From Chitinophaga sp. (GTDB taxonomy: Bacteria > Bacteroidota > Bacteroidia > Chitinophagales > Chitinophagaceae), in NCBI RefSeq assembly GCF_017745275.1, contig NZ_JAGHZS010000008.1, positions 1-64,000 of the forward strand: a DNA stretch of 64,000 nucleotides, in the 5' to 3' direction. Positions 33,945-41,427 of the stretch are shown piece by piece. A model generated the notes under the pieces. That model saw nothing but the letters and a program-made list of their open reading frames with translations, ran no database searches and was not told where the DNA came from. The position numbers were made by a program, and so were the translations under genes. Position 1 is the first letter of the stretch. Every line of letters starts with the position of its first letter.

Positions 33945-35885
33945 ATGAAACAAGTATGTAGCCTGCTATGGCTTACCGCCCTATTGTGCGCGCTCTCAAT
34001 GACCACCAAAGCACAAGTTCCCCCGGGAGAAAACGATGCAAATCTGTCTGAATTACTCTACAGACCTATTAAACCTACCGCTAAATTAATGGAAGGTATA
34101 GAGCCGGCCATCCAGCAAAAGCCGGTAGCCAATCCTGCATTGCGTGGCAATATCAATGTGCGTACGCTGAAAGTAGCTCCCAAATGGAACCGGGTAGCTG
34201 ATAATAATACGCAACTGATCAGCATTGACAATACCCATCTGTTACCTGCCGGCAAAATGCAGGTGATGAAAGCGGAAGCATTTTGTACACCTCCTACCGT
34301 TACTATCGGCTGCTGCAGCTACAATATCAAAGATGAATCAGCCAATAAAAACCAGTTGTACGCGTCCCCCGCATCTGTATTTAATAATGAAACCGATGCG
34401 CGGACTTACGCAGAAAGTCTTACTCCTAAACTGCCTTTCTTCCTGCCTTTCAGGAATTCCAAAGTATACCCTGCGGGGGCCTGGATTTATGATAATGGTT
34501 CAGGACACGGCTCTGTGGATTTCCTGAAAACATCCGATGCATATGGTCCCGGTATTGATCCTACCTTCGGCGTATATGCTTCCGCAGCAGGAAAAGTAGT
34601 CACCGCGATGTGGGATCCCTTCTTCGGTAATGTGGTGATTATAGAACATACTGCTGCGGATGGCACTGTGTACCGTACCGGTTATTTCCATCTCCGCGGT
34701 GGCTTTGATCATGATGTACAAAATGCTAAAAACACGCCTGTTGCGGATCCGTCTAAGATAGATGCCCGTGATACCAAGTATAAAAAATTCGCTAATCTCC
34801 CCAATCCGTCCAAACAGTTATGGGGGACCAATGATCAGAAGCTGAAAGTAAAAGCAGGCGACCCTGTATATGCAGGCCAGCAGATTGCGTGGGCTGGCAA
34901 TACCGGCTATGGTGGTGCCGGCTGGGGATTAAATACCGATGGCACCCCGATGAACCCTAATACCGCCAACAACCACCTGCATTTTATGCTGTGGATAAAA
35001 TCTCCTAATCCAGCTACCGGCGTGGATTGGATGGAAGTAGATGCGTACGGCGTATATGCCAAATCAGAAGATAATAACGCCGGTTGTTATGAGGTAGGCG
35101 CCAACAGCGCTTTTAACCGCTTCTTTGCCCCTTTCTATCCTTCATTTCATAACGTACCCGTAGAGCATATTACCCGCTATTGGGGCTACTACACCGGTAT
35201 GGGTATGGCTTTGCAAACGCTGAGCGTGCATAAATCAGGTAATCAATACCTGGCTTCCGGGTCGTTCCAATATGGTTTGCCATCACAATGGTATTGCCGC
35301 ATTAATATGAATTCCACCCAGTACCAGCAATACTTTGACGAGTACTATGGGAAAGGATATATTCCACGGCAGATTTCCGTTACCAATGATAATAGCGGCA
35401 ATCCACTGTTTACCGTGATCTGGAAACAACGCGGCGGAGAAAACTTTGCTGCAGTGCACAATGCTACAGATGAGGTATACGCCGCCAAATGGAAAACCTT
35501 TGTAGAACAGGGCAAAATGCGGGTAACAGAGCATGTAGCTTATTATGTAGGTGGTAAACGTTACCATGCAGGTGTGTTCGGCAGTAGCAACCCTGGAGGA
35601 TTTTACATGTATTATGGCATGAATACCAATGATTTCACCAAGAAATTTGATGAAATGAACAAGGCTGGCCTGATGACCGTCAATGTAAATATCGAGGAAA
35701 ATGGGAATCAAAACAGCGTAGGTGGCCTGTGGTGGCCCAGAAACAAAGCATATTATTCTTATATGGATATGAGTCCGGCTGATTATCAGGCGAAATTTAC
35801 GGACCTGACCGCCCAGGGCTACCAGTTGTTCCGTATCCAGGGATACGACAACTCTTCCCGTTTTGCGGCCATATGGACAAAATAA
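33945..35885 (+). CDS. Secreted M23 (LytM-type) metallopeptidase with C-terminal tandem-repeat (BTRD1-like) domains
   Basis: A 646-residue protein with a signal peptide (cleavage near TKAQ, residue 24). The M23 domain keeps its zinc and catalytic residues: HGSVD (His188, Asp192) and HLHF (His344, His346), with a long insertion between the two halves. After residue ~400 come several ~45-residue aromatic repeats of the pattern W-G-Y-Y/F..., with Q-Y-Q-Q-Y/F-D-E and G-Y...I...N-G-N-P-x-F-T-V/A-I-W-K. These match the bacterial tandem repeat domain found in polyglycine hydrolases and esterases; the last repeat ends RFAAIWTK. The protein probably cuts peptidoglycan cross-bridges or another extracellular peptide. 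No type IX sorting domain is seen at its C terminus. It starts 196 bp from the divergent thiolase. Confidence 0.82.
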   Translation: MKQVCSLLWLTALLCALSMTTKAQVPPGENDANLSELLYRPIKPTAKLMEGIEPAIQQKPVANPALRGNINVRTLKVAPKWNRVADNNTQLISIDNTHLLPAGKMQVMKAEAFCTPPTVTIGCCSYNIKDESANKNQLYASPASVFNNETDARTYAESLTPKLPFFLPFRNSKVYPAGAWIYDNGSGHGSVDFLKTSDAYGPGIDPTFGVYASAAGKVVTAMWDPFFGNVVIIEHTAADGTVYRTGYFHLRGGFDHDVQNAKNTPVADPSKIDARDTKYKKFANLPNPSKQLWGTNDQKLKVKAGDPVYAGQQIAWAGNTGYGGAGWGLNTDGTPMNPNTANNHLHFMLWIKSPNPATGVDWMEVDAYGVYAKSEDNNAGCYEVGANSAFNRFFAPFYPSFHNVPVEHITRYWGYYTGMGMALQTLSVHKSGNQYLASGSFQYGLPSQWYCRINMNSTQYQQYFDEYYGKGYIPRQISVTNDNSGNPLFTVIWKQRGGENFAAVHNATDEVYAAKWKTFVEQGKMRVTEHVAYYVGGKRYHAGVFGSSNPGGFYMYYGMNTNDFTKKFDEMNKAGLMTVNVNIEENGNQNSVGGLWWPRNKAYYSYMDMSPADYQAKFTDLTAQGYQLFRIQGYDNSSRFAAIWTK

Positions 35886-35907
35886 ACCGAATACATAACT
35901 AACCCCG

Positions 35908-35934
35908 ATGCCACAGCTAGAAACGGCTGTGGCA
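35908..35934 (+). terminator. Terminator after the M23 peptidase gene
   Basis: ATGCCACAGC pairs with GCTGTGGCAT over 10 bp, followed by TGGTTTT on the plus strand. Confidence 0.75.
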
Positions 35935-35975
35935 TTGGTTTTAAAGGCACATTCTGTCAGTACGCCAATATTACC

Positions 35976-35984
35976 TATCTTTGC
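35976..35984 (+). promoter_or_regulatory. Putative -7 element of the rlmN promoter
   Basis: TATCTTTGC matches TAnnTTTGC exactly, with a TTCTG element 20 bp upstream. The start codon lies about 50 bp downstream. Confidence 0.5.
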
Positions 35985-36036
35985 AGTTACTTTTCGACTG
36001 CCGGAAGGCAGCCATTTGCTCAATTAATGGTCAATA

Positions 36037-37080
36037 ATGAAGTCTGACAATAAAAACATCCGGCATTTAAGTTTACCGGCTTTACAGGAATATTTCGGGT
36101 CAATAGGCGAAAAGCCTTTCCGCGCAAAACAAGTGTATGAGTGGCTATGGCTGCGTCATGCGGATAGTTTTGAAGCCATGACCAACCTCTCCAAAGAATT
36201 AAGAACCAAACTGGCAGAACACTTTACCCTGCCTGCTGTGAAGGTGGATACCGTACAGCAGAGCAATGATGGTACCATTAAGAGCCGTTTCCGCCTGCAT
36301 GATAATCACCTGGTGGAAGGAGTACTGATTCCCACAGACTCCCGTCAAACTGCCTGTGTATCTTCACAGGTAGGCTGCAGCCTGAGTTGCAAGTTTTGCG
36401 CTACCGGTTATATGGACCGCGCCCGTAACCTCGATTACGACGAAATTTATGATGAGGTGGCGCTGATCAACCAGCAAGCCCAGGAAGCGTATGGTAAAAA
36501 GTTAAGCAACATTGTATTCATGGGCATGGGAGAACCCCTGCTGAACTATAAAAACGTATTACAGGCTATTGAGAAGATCACCTCCCCGGATGGTCTGGGT
36601 ATGTCGCCTAAACGTATCACCGTTTCTACTGCCGGCGTAGCCAAAATGATCCGGCAACTGGGCGATGATAAAGTTCGCTTTAACCTCGCGTTATCCTTAC
36701 ACGCCGCCAATGATAAAAAGCGCAGTGAAATTATGCCGATCAATGATTCCAATAACCTGAAGGAACTGATCGCCGCACTGAACTACTTCTACAAGGCCAC
36801 CGAAAATGAAATTTCTTTCGAATATATTCTCTTCAAAGATTTTAATGACTCCAAAGAAGATGCGGACGAACTCATTAAAATTTACCGGCAGGTACCTGCC
36901 GACCTGGTGAATATTATCGAATACAATCCTATTGATGCGGCACGCTTCCAGAAACCGGATTCGCAGACCGCAGAAGAGTTCATGGAATATCTTTCAAAAA
37001 ATCGCGTGAATGCAAGACTGCGCCGTAGTCGCGGTAAAGATATCGATGCTGCATGTGGACAACTCGCTAATAAAGGCTGA
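36037..37080 (+). CDS. rlmN: Dual-specificity 23S rRNA/tRNA adenine-C2 methyltransferase RlmN
   Basis: A 347-residue radical-SAM enzyme that methylates C2 of A2503 in 23S rRNA and A37 in some tRNAs. The iron-sulfur motif CSLSCKFCATGY gives Cys114, Cys118 and Cys121. The C-terminal Cys in DIDAACGQLANK (Cys340) is the methyl-carrying residue of the family. An N-terminal ~85-residue accessory domain (GEKPFRAKQVYEWLW) is present, and FMGMGEPLLNY is also typical. All catalytic features are intact. It is first in a plus-strand run of three RNA-modification genes, 60 bp ahead of the RluB-type enzyme. Confidence 0.97.
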   Translation: MKSDNKNIRHLSLPALQEYFGSIGEKPFRAKQVYEWLWLRHADSFEAMTNLSKELRTKLAEHFTLPAVKVDTVQQSNDGTIKSRFRLHDNHLVEGVLIPTDSRQTACVSSQVGCSLSCKFCATGYMDRARNLDYDEIYDEVALINQQAQEAYGKKLSNIVFMGMGEPLLNYKNVLQAIEKITSPDGLGMSPKRITVSTAGVAKMIRQLGDDKVRFNLALSLHAANDKKRSEIMPINDSNNLKELIAALNYFYKATENEISFEYILFKDFNDSKEDADELIKIYRQVPADLVNIIEYNPIDAARFQKPDSQTAEEFMEYLSKNRVNARLRRSRGKDIDAACGQLANKG

Positions 37081-37140
37081 TCATTACACAATCATATATC
37101 TATTGATCATGTACGCATGGTCATCAATCAATAATAATTT

Positions 37141-38766
37141 ATGAAGAAAAAACAACCTGCTAAAAAAGGGTTTGGCCCATCCAGGGATAATAAGTTTGGT
37201 AAAAGCGACAAACCAGCAGGCCCCCGCACTCGCTCCTCCGCCGATGGCGAAAGGCCAGGAAGAGCAGCTGCAAAAGATAACCGCAGCGGAGATGACAAAC
37301 CATTTTCCCGTAAGCCACGCTTTGAAGGCGGAAAAACGGGCGATGAACAACCGTCTTTCCGTAAACGCAGCTTCGACAGCAACGGCAGGCCAGCCCGCAA
37401 AGCCGGACCAGCCACCGACAGCTTCGGAAATGATAAGCCACAGCGCAAACGTACTTTCGGCGGCAATAGCGAAGATAAACCTAAGCGCAGCTTCGGAAGT
37501 AGTGAAGAAAGACCTAAGCGTAGCTTCGGTAACAGTGAAGACAGGCCCAAACGCAGCTTCGGCGACAAAGACGAAAAACGTGCTTTCGGTGGTCACAAAC
37601 GTGACGACAAACCCGGCGCCCGCAAACGCTTTGACAGCGATGAAAAGCCAACATTCAAGCGTGGTGGCTTCGACAACGATAAAAAAGAAAAATCAGCCGG
37701 CGAACGCTCTTTCAATACCTTCAGAAAAGATGGTGAACGCCCTGAACGTACCCGCCACTTCGACAAAGAAGATAAAGGCAGTGAAAGACCACTACGTAAA
37801 CGCACCTACGGCGTTACCAAAAAAAGTGACGACTCCGCCTTCCACTTCCACGGCGAAAATAAAAAAGGTGGGAAGTCCGCTCAGAAAGATACTCCCAGCG
37901 GATTCAACCGCAAAAAATTCTTTGATAAGACCAATGAACGTTTTGCGGACAAACAAGATCGGAAGAAAGCTGGCAAAGTAAGAGACACTAACGAATACGA
38001 GCCAACGAAGAATAACAAAGAACCCAAAGAAAGCATTTTTGGCCCCGGCGAAATGCCGCTGAACAAATTTGTGGCACATTGTGGTTTATGCTCCCGCAGA
38101 AAAGCGGTAGACCTCATCAAGGAAGGAAAAGTAACTGTAAATGGTAAAGTAGTTACGGAACCTGCTACTAAAGTTACTACCAGCGATGTAGTGACCATGC
38201 AGGATAAAAAAATCACGCCTACCAAAAACCTGGTGTACATCCTGTTGAATAAACCTAAAGGCTATATCACCACCACCGATGATCCGGAAGGCCGCAAAAC
38301 CGTTATGGATCTCATCGAAGAAGCGGCTGAAAACGAAAGAGTGTACCCTGTAGGCCGCCTGGATCGTAATACTTCCGGTTTGTTGCTGCTCACCAACGAT
38401 GGTGAACTGGCACAAACACTGGCACATCCTAAACACAACATCAAAAAGATTTACCAGGTCGAACTGGATAAGCCGCTGACCAAAAATGATTTTGATAAGA
38501 TCATTGAAGGCGTAACACTGGAAGATGGCGTTGCATTGGTAGATGCACTGGGCTACGTAGATCCTAAAGACAAGAAACAAGTGGGCATTGAAATTCACAG
38601 CGGTAAAAACCGTATTGTGCGCCGCATCTTTGAACACCTGGAGTATACCGTAGAAAAGTTGGATCGTGTAATGTATGCGGGTCTTACCAAGAAAACACTG
38701 AACCGCGGCCAATGGCGCTTCCTCACTGAAAAAGAGGTGATCCTGCTGAAACATTTTAAAAAATAA
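37141..38766 (+). CDS. RluB/RsuA-family pseudouridine synthase with a ~300-residue basic, low-complexity N-terminal extension
   Basis: A 541-residue protein. The conserved enzyme starts near Met305: an S4 RNA-binding domain (MPLNKFVAHCGLCSRRKAVDLIKEG), then the catalytic domain with YPVGRLDRNTSGLLLLTNDG, whose Asp is the catalytic residue, and a C-terminal GKNRIVRRIFEHL. This matches RluB-type enzymes, which convert uridine to pseudouridine in 23S rRNA. Residues 1-300 are predicted disordered, dominated by Lys, Arg, Asp, Gly, Ser and Phe, and include tandem 11-residue units PKRSFGxSEER. Similar but usually shorter extensions occur in Bacteroidota homologues, and the tail probably binds RNA. 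The long minus-strand frame opposite the extension is a composition artefact. Confidence 0.92.
   Translation: MKKKQPAKKGFGPSRDNKFGKSDKPAGPRTRSSADGERPGRAAAKDNRSGDDKPFSRKPRFEGGKTGDEQPSFRKRSFDSNGRPARKAGPATDSFGNDKPQRKRTFGGNSEDKPKRSFGSSEERPKRSFGNSEDRPKRSFGDKDEKRAFGGHKRDDKPGARKRFDSDEKPTFKRGGFDNDKKEKSAGERSFNTFRKDGERPERTRHFDKEDKGSERPLRKRTYGVTKKSDDSAFHFHGENKKGGKSAQKDTPSGFNRKKFFDKTNERFADKQDRKKAGKVRDTNEYEPTKNNKEPKESIFGPGEMPLNKFVAHCGLCSRRKAVDLIKEGKVTVNGKVVTEPATKVTTSDVVTMQDKKITPTKNLVYILLNKPKGYITTTDDPEGRKTVMDLIEEAAENERVYPVGRLDRNTSGLLLLTNDGELAQTLAHPKHNIKKIYQVELDKPLTKNDFDKIIEGVTLEDGVALVDALGYVDPKDKKQVGIEIHSGKNRIVRRIFEHLEYTVEKLDRVMYAGLTKKTLNRGQWRFLTEKEVILLKHFKK
37444..37578 (+). repeat. Tandem 33-36 bp repeats inside the pseudouridine synthase gene
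   Basis: Three in-frame 33-bp units (37480-37512, 37513-37545, 37546-37578), preceded by a 36-bp variant, encode K-R-S/T-F-G repeats. They make the coding region prone to length change by slippage. Confidence 0.75.
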
Positions 38767-38781
38767 CTGTCGAATAACGGG

Positions 38782-39525
38782 ATGCGATTAGCTGAACATA
38801 TTATACTCGAAACACCGGACTTTGTTGTTGTAAACAAACCTGCAGGCATGCTTACACTGCCTGATCGCCACGACAATGAGTTAGCATCATTGATTGCTAT
38901 CATGAAAAAGGCGTATGGCGAAATATTCACGGTACACAGGCTGGACCGTGAAACCAGCGGGATCATCCTGTTTGCGCGCAACGAAGCAGCACATAAATAC
39001 TTCTCCCAGCTTTTTGAAAGCAGGGACGTGAAAAAGTTTTACCTGGGACTGGTGAGTGGCCAGCCTATGCCCAGGCAGGGTAATGTGAGCGAGGGAATCA
39101 TGGAACACCCCGTACAGAAAGGGAAAATGGTTACCAACCGGAAAGGAAAGCCATCTTCCACGGACTATGAGGTATTGGAAGAATTTGGTCTGTATAGTTT
39201 GGTAAGAATGCAAATTCATACAGGCCGTACGCACCAGATCCGCGTTCATATGAAGTTCCTGGGACATCCTATTGCAGTGGATGAATTTTATGGCAGTTCC
39301 CAGCCGGTATTATTATCCAGTATTAAGAAAAAATTCAAACTGGGTAAACATACCGAGGAGGAGCGTCCTCTATTGAGCAGACTGGCATTACATGCTTCCA
39401 TGCTGATATTTAAGGATCAACACGGAAAAGAATATACGATTGAGGCGCCATTGCCTAAAGATATGAGTGCCTTGCTGACACAGTTACGCAAACATCGTGG
39501 CAAGCAAGCCGTGGGTGAGGAATAA
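38782..39525 (+). CDS. RluA-family pseudouridine synthase
   Basis: A 247-residue cytoplasmic RNA-modifying enzyme. The catalytic motif TVHRLDRETSGIILFARN contains the conserved Asp at ~56, and the R-I-H/T-G-R-T-H-Q-I-R motif appears as MQIHTGRTHQIRVHMKFLGHPI. There is no S4 domain, unlike RluD and RluC. The C terminus holds the usual LALHASMLIFKDQHGKEYTIEAPLP. The RNA target (rRNA or tRNA position) cannot be read from sequence. It starts 15 bp after the RluB-type gene, in the same probable operon. Confidence 0.93.
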   Translation: MRLAEHIILETPDFVVVNKPAGMLTLPDRHDNELASLIAIMKKAYGEIFTVHRLDRETSGIILFARNEAAHKYFSQLFESRDVKKFYLGLVSGQPMPRQGNVSEGIMEHPVQKGKMVTNRKGKPSSTDYEVLEEFGLYSLVRMQIHTGRTHQIRVHMKFLGHPIAVDEFYGSSQPVLLSSIKKKFKLGKHTEEERPLLSRLALHASMLIFKDQHGKEYTIEAPLPKDMSALLTQLRKHRGKQAVGEE

Positions 39526-39533
39526 TGCGGATT

Positions 39534-39690
39534 TTGTCTGAAGACAGGATTAGATTGGTTTCCGGATATTGTTATAAAGAAAAGGGAAGATATAAGCGAA
39601 TGATTTTCGCGTATATTTTCCCTTTTTCTTTATAAATCTTACATCTTTATAACAGCATCCTAAAATCAGTGTAATCCTGTCTTCAGGCAA
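39534..39690. repeat. Compound hairpin element with shared tip motif (type D)
   Basis: The outer arms TTGTCTGAAGACAGGATTA and its complement (39534-39552, 39672-39690) pair at 18 of 19 bases. An inner near-perfect stem of ~23 bp (39572-39594 with 39612-39635) is capped by AGCGAATGATTTTCGCG (39595-39611). That cap nearly equals the tip of family A, although the arms are unrelated. It follows the stop codon of the RluA-type gene. Confidence 0.75.
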
Positions 39691-39706
39691 AAACTGGGCA
39701 TAAAAA

Positions 39707-39728
39707 AAACGGGGAGAAATCCCCGTTT
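39707..39728 (-). terminator. Terminator of the peroxiredoxin gene
   Basis: AAACGGGGA pairs with TCCCCGTTT, followed on the minus strand by a run of eight T. It lies about 65 bp past the peroxiredoxin stop. Confidence 0.8.
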
Positions 39729-39794
39729 CGTAAAAATCAAAAACCAACCATTAAAAAAAATTTATCAAAACCGCCTTTCGGCGTCTTAGTAGCA

Positions 39795-40430
39795 TTATTT
39801 GTTTGGCTGCGGTGTTGTTCTCAGGTAAGGCTTGATAATTTTATGGCCTTTCGGAAAACGTGCAGGAATATCTGCAGTAGGCACTGCTGCCGTAACGATT
39901 ACATCTTCTCCATCTTTCCAATCTGCCGGAGTAGCAACGCTATATTTAGCTGTTAGCTGCAGGGAGTCCAATACGCGCAGCACTTCTACGAAGTTTCTAC
40001 CGGTAGAGGCCGGATAAGTGATGATGAGTTTTACTTTTTTGTCTGGTCCTATGATAAACAAGGATCTAACTGTAAAAGTTTCAGAGGCATTTGGATGAAT
40101 CATGTCATACAAATTAGCCACTGTTTTATTTTCATCTGCAATAATAGGAAAAGTTACGTCACACTGTTGTGTTTCGTTAATATCATTTATCCAGCTCAGG
40201 TGCTTATCCAGTGGATCTACACTGACAGCCAGTACTTTAGTATTGCGTTTAGCGAATTCCTCTCCTAATTGTGCAGTTCTGCCTAATTCGGTAGTACATA
40301 CCGGCGTAAAGTCTGCCGGATGAGAAAACAAGATACCCCAACCTTCACCGAGGAAATCGTAAAAATCTATTTCCCCTATCGTGGTATTGGCTTTGAAATT
40401 AGGAGCTGCGTCTCCCAGTCTTAAACTCAT
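39795..40430 (-). CDS. 1-Cys peroxiredoxin (Prx6-type, AhpC/TSA family)
   Basis: A 211-residue cytoplasmic peroxidase that reduces H2O2 and organic peroxides. The peroxidatic Cys45 is in HPADFTPVCTTELG, with the partner Arg of the family further on. The C-terminal half (ITYPASTGRNFVEVLRVLDSLQ, ATPADWKDGEDVIV) is diagnostic of the Prx6 group, which uses one Cys and needs an outside thiol. Bacillithiol, predicted from bshA in this window, is a conceivable reductant, but that is inference. A minus-strand TATTTTTG box (40451-40458) is near the start, and six ~23-bp repeats lie 110-230 bp upstream. Confidence 0.94.
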   Translation of the reverse strand: MSLRLGDAAPNFKANTTIGEIDFYDFLGEGWGILFSHPADFTPVCTTELGRTAQLGEEFAKRNTKVLAVSVDPLDKHLSWINDINETQQCDVTFPIIADENKTVANLYDMIHPNASETFTVRSLFIIGPDKKVKLIITYPASTGRNFVEVLRVLDSLQLTAKYSVATPADWKDGEDVIVTAAVPTADIPARFPKGHKIIKPYLRTTPQPNK

Positions 40431-40538
40431 AGTTTTACGATTTAATTGACCAAAAATAGGTTTTTCCTACAAGATTTATAGACTTTAAGGGAATTTTTTC
40501 ACAATTTAACCGATATTTTTTGTGAAGGAGGGAATTGG

Positions 40539-40661
40539 GGTTAACAAACAATGTATAACGGGGTTACGTAAAATGGATCAACAAGGGTTAATTCAAACGG
40601 ATAGACGGGGGTTAACGCAATAGATAAAAAAGGTTAAACAATAGATAAAAATATGGTTAAC
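40539..40661. repeat. Six degenerate 22-24 bp tandem repeats beginning GGTTAA
   Basis: GGTTAA-like heads occur at 40539, 40562 (GGTTAC), 40586, 40610, 40632 and 40655, spaced 23, 24, 24, 22 and 23 bp. Between them AAT-GAT words recur, as in GGTTAACGCAATAGAT and GGTTAAACAATAGAT. The array lies upstream of the peroxiredoxin gene and just past the stop of the orphan at 40668. Spacing near two helical turns would place the heads on one face of the DNA, as for a multimeric regulator. Confidence 0.55.
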
Positions 40662-40667
40662 AGGGAT

Positions 40668-41294
40668 TTAGCCATTTGAGGTATGTAGCTGCCAGGCATA
40701 ATATGCCATGCTGAATTTATTATCATCTTCCAATCCGGCCTTTATTCTGGCAGCTTCATCCCCTAATTCTATCTCGATAAATCCAAGGTATAGGTTATAG
40801 GCATCATGTAGTAATTGTATACAGTACTCCATCCGGGTATCCGCATCATCTGGCTGATAGCGCGCAGCAGGAGGCAAATCAGGCGGTGTGGGCAGTTGTA
40901 TTACTTTCTCTATGTAATAACATTCCTCATCTGCGTAGGCTTCCCAATTATCATCCTGCTGCAGGCAGGGCCGTCTCATATGAAAGGTGAGATGATCAAA
41001 AACCACGGCAGCGCCCAGTTCTGCCTCCAGGTCAATGATATCCGGCACGCGGCACATATCTTCGAGCTTTTTTACAATGGTCATTTGCACTGCATCGTGC
41101 TTATCCTGACTGAAGCGAAGCATGGTATTCATGACTTCATAAGTAGTTACAAAATCACAGGAAGACCACACATTGTCCCGGAGCACCTGGCCCCAGAGCG
41201 TCAGGTAATTGGAATCATCCATAATGATTTGTCCAATTGAAATAGCCTGTACCTGCGTAATTGCTGTTGTTGTATTTACCTTATTCATAACCAT
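40668..41294 (-). CDS. Hypothetical protein, 208 residues
   Basis: I do not recognise this protein. It is soluble, acidic, lacks a signal peptide or membrane helix, and looks all-alpha. The segments NYLTLWGQVLRDNVWSSCDF, VMNTMLRFSQDKHDAVQMTIVKKLEDM and YCIQLLHDAYNLYLGFIEIELGDEAARIKAG read as amphipathic helices. A second Met at 41288 is an equally good start. A minus-strand TAGATTTG box (41313-41320) lies just upstream. It is divergent from the WYL regulator with only ~135 bp between them, so it may be under that regulator's control. It could be an accessory gene; nothing marks it as transferred. Confidence 0.6.
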   Translation of the reverse strand: MVMNKVNTTTAITQVQAISIGQIIMDDSNYLTLWGQVLRDNVWSSCDFVTTYEVMNTMLRFSQDKHDAVQMTIVKKLEDMCRVPDIIDLEAELGAAVVFDHLTFHMRRPCLQQDDNWEAYADEECYYIEKVIQLPTPPDLPPAARYQPDDADTRMEYCIQLLHDAYNLYLGFIEIELGDEAARIKAGLEDDNKFSMAYYAWQLHTSNG

Positions 41295-41427
41295 CAGGTT
41301 TTAATAACACTACAAATCTAGCCGGGCTGCGCGCAAAGAATTTGCGTAGTGATCTTTTCGCTATAATTTTTTTAATCCTGTTTGCAAAAGCGGGAATTGC
41401 GTATTTTTATTTTCTAAATTTTATCTT

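Noticed and set aside
37444..37578. 33-bp tandem repeats as a mobile or recombination site
   Set aside because: They are in frame within a coding region and simply encode repeated peptide units.
37084..37596. Long minus-strand frames opposite the pseudouridine synthase extension
   Set aside because: The plus strand there is repetitive and low in complexity, which removes stops from several frames at once.
39550..39747. A 65-codon minus-strand frame
   Set aside because: It lies entirely within the type D hairpin and the peroxiredoxin terminator.
40539..40661. GGTTAA repeats as a possible CRISPR array or replication origin
   Set aside because: Units are only ~23 bp with no separate spacers, and no cas, dnaA or rep gene is near; a regulatory or decayed tandem repeat fits better.
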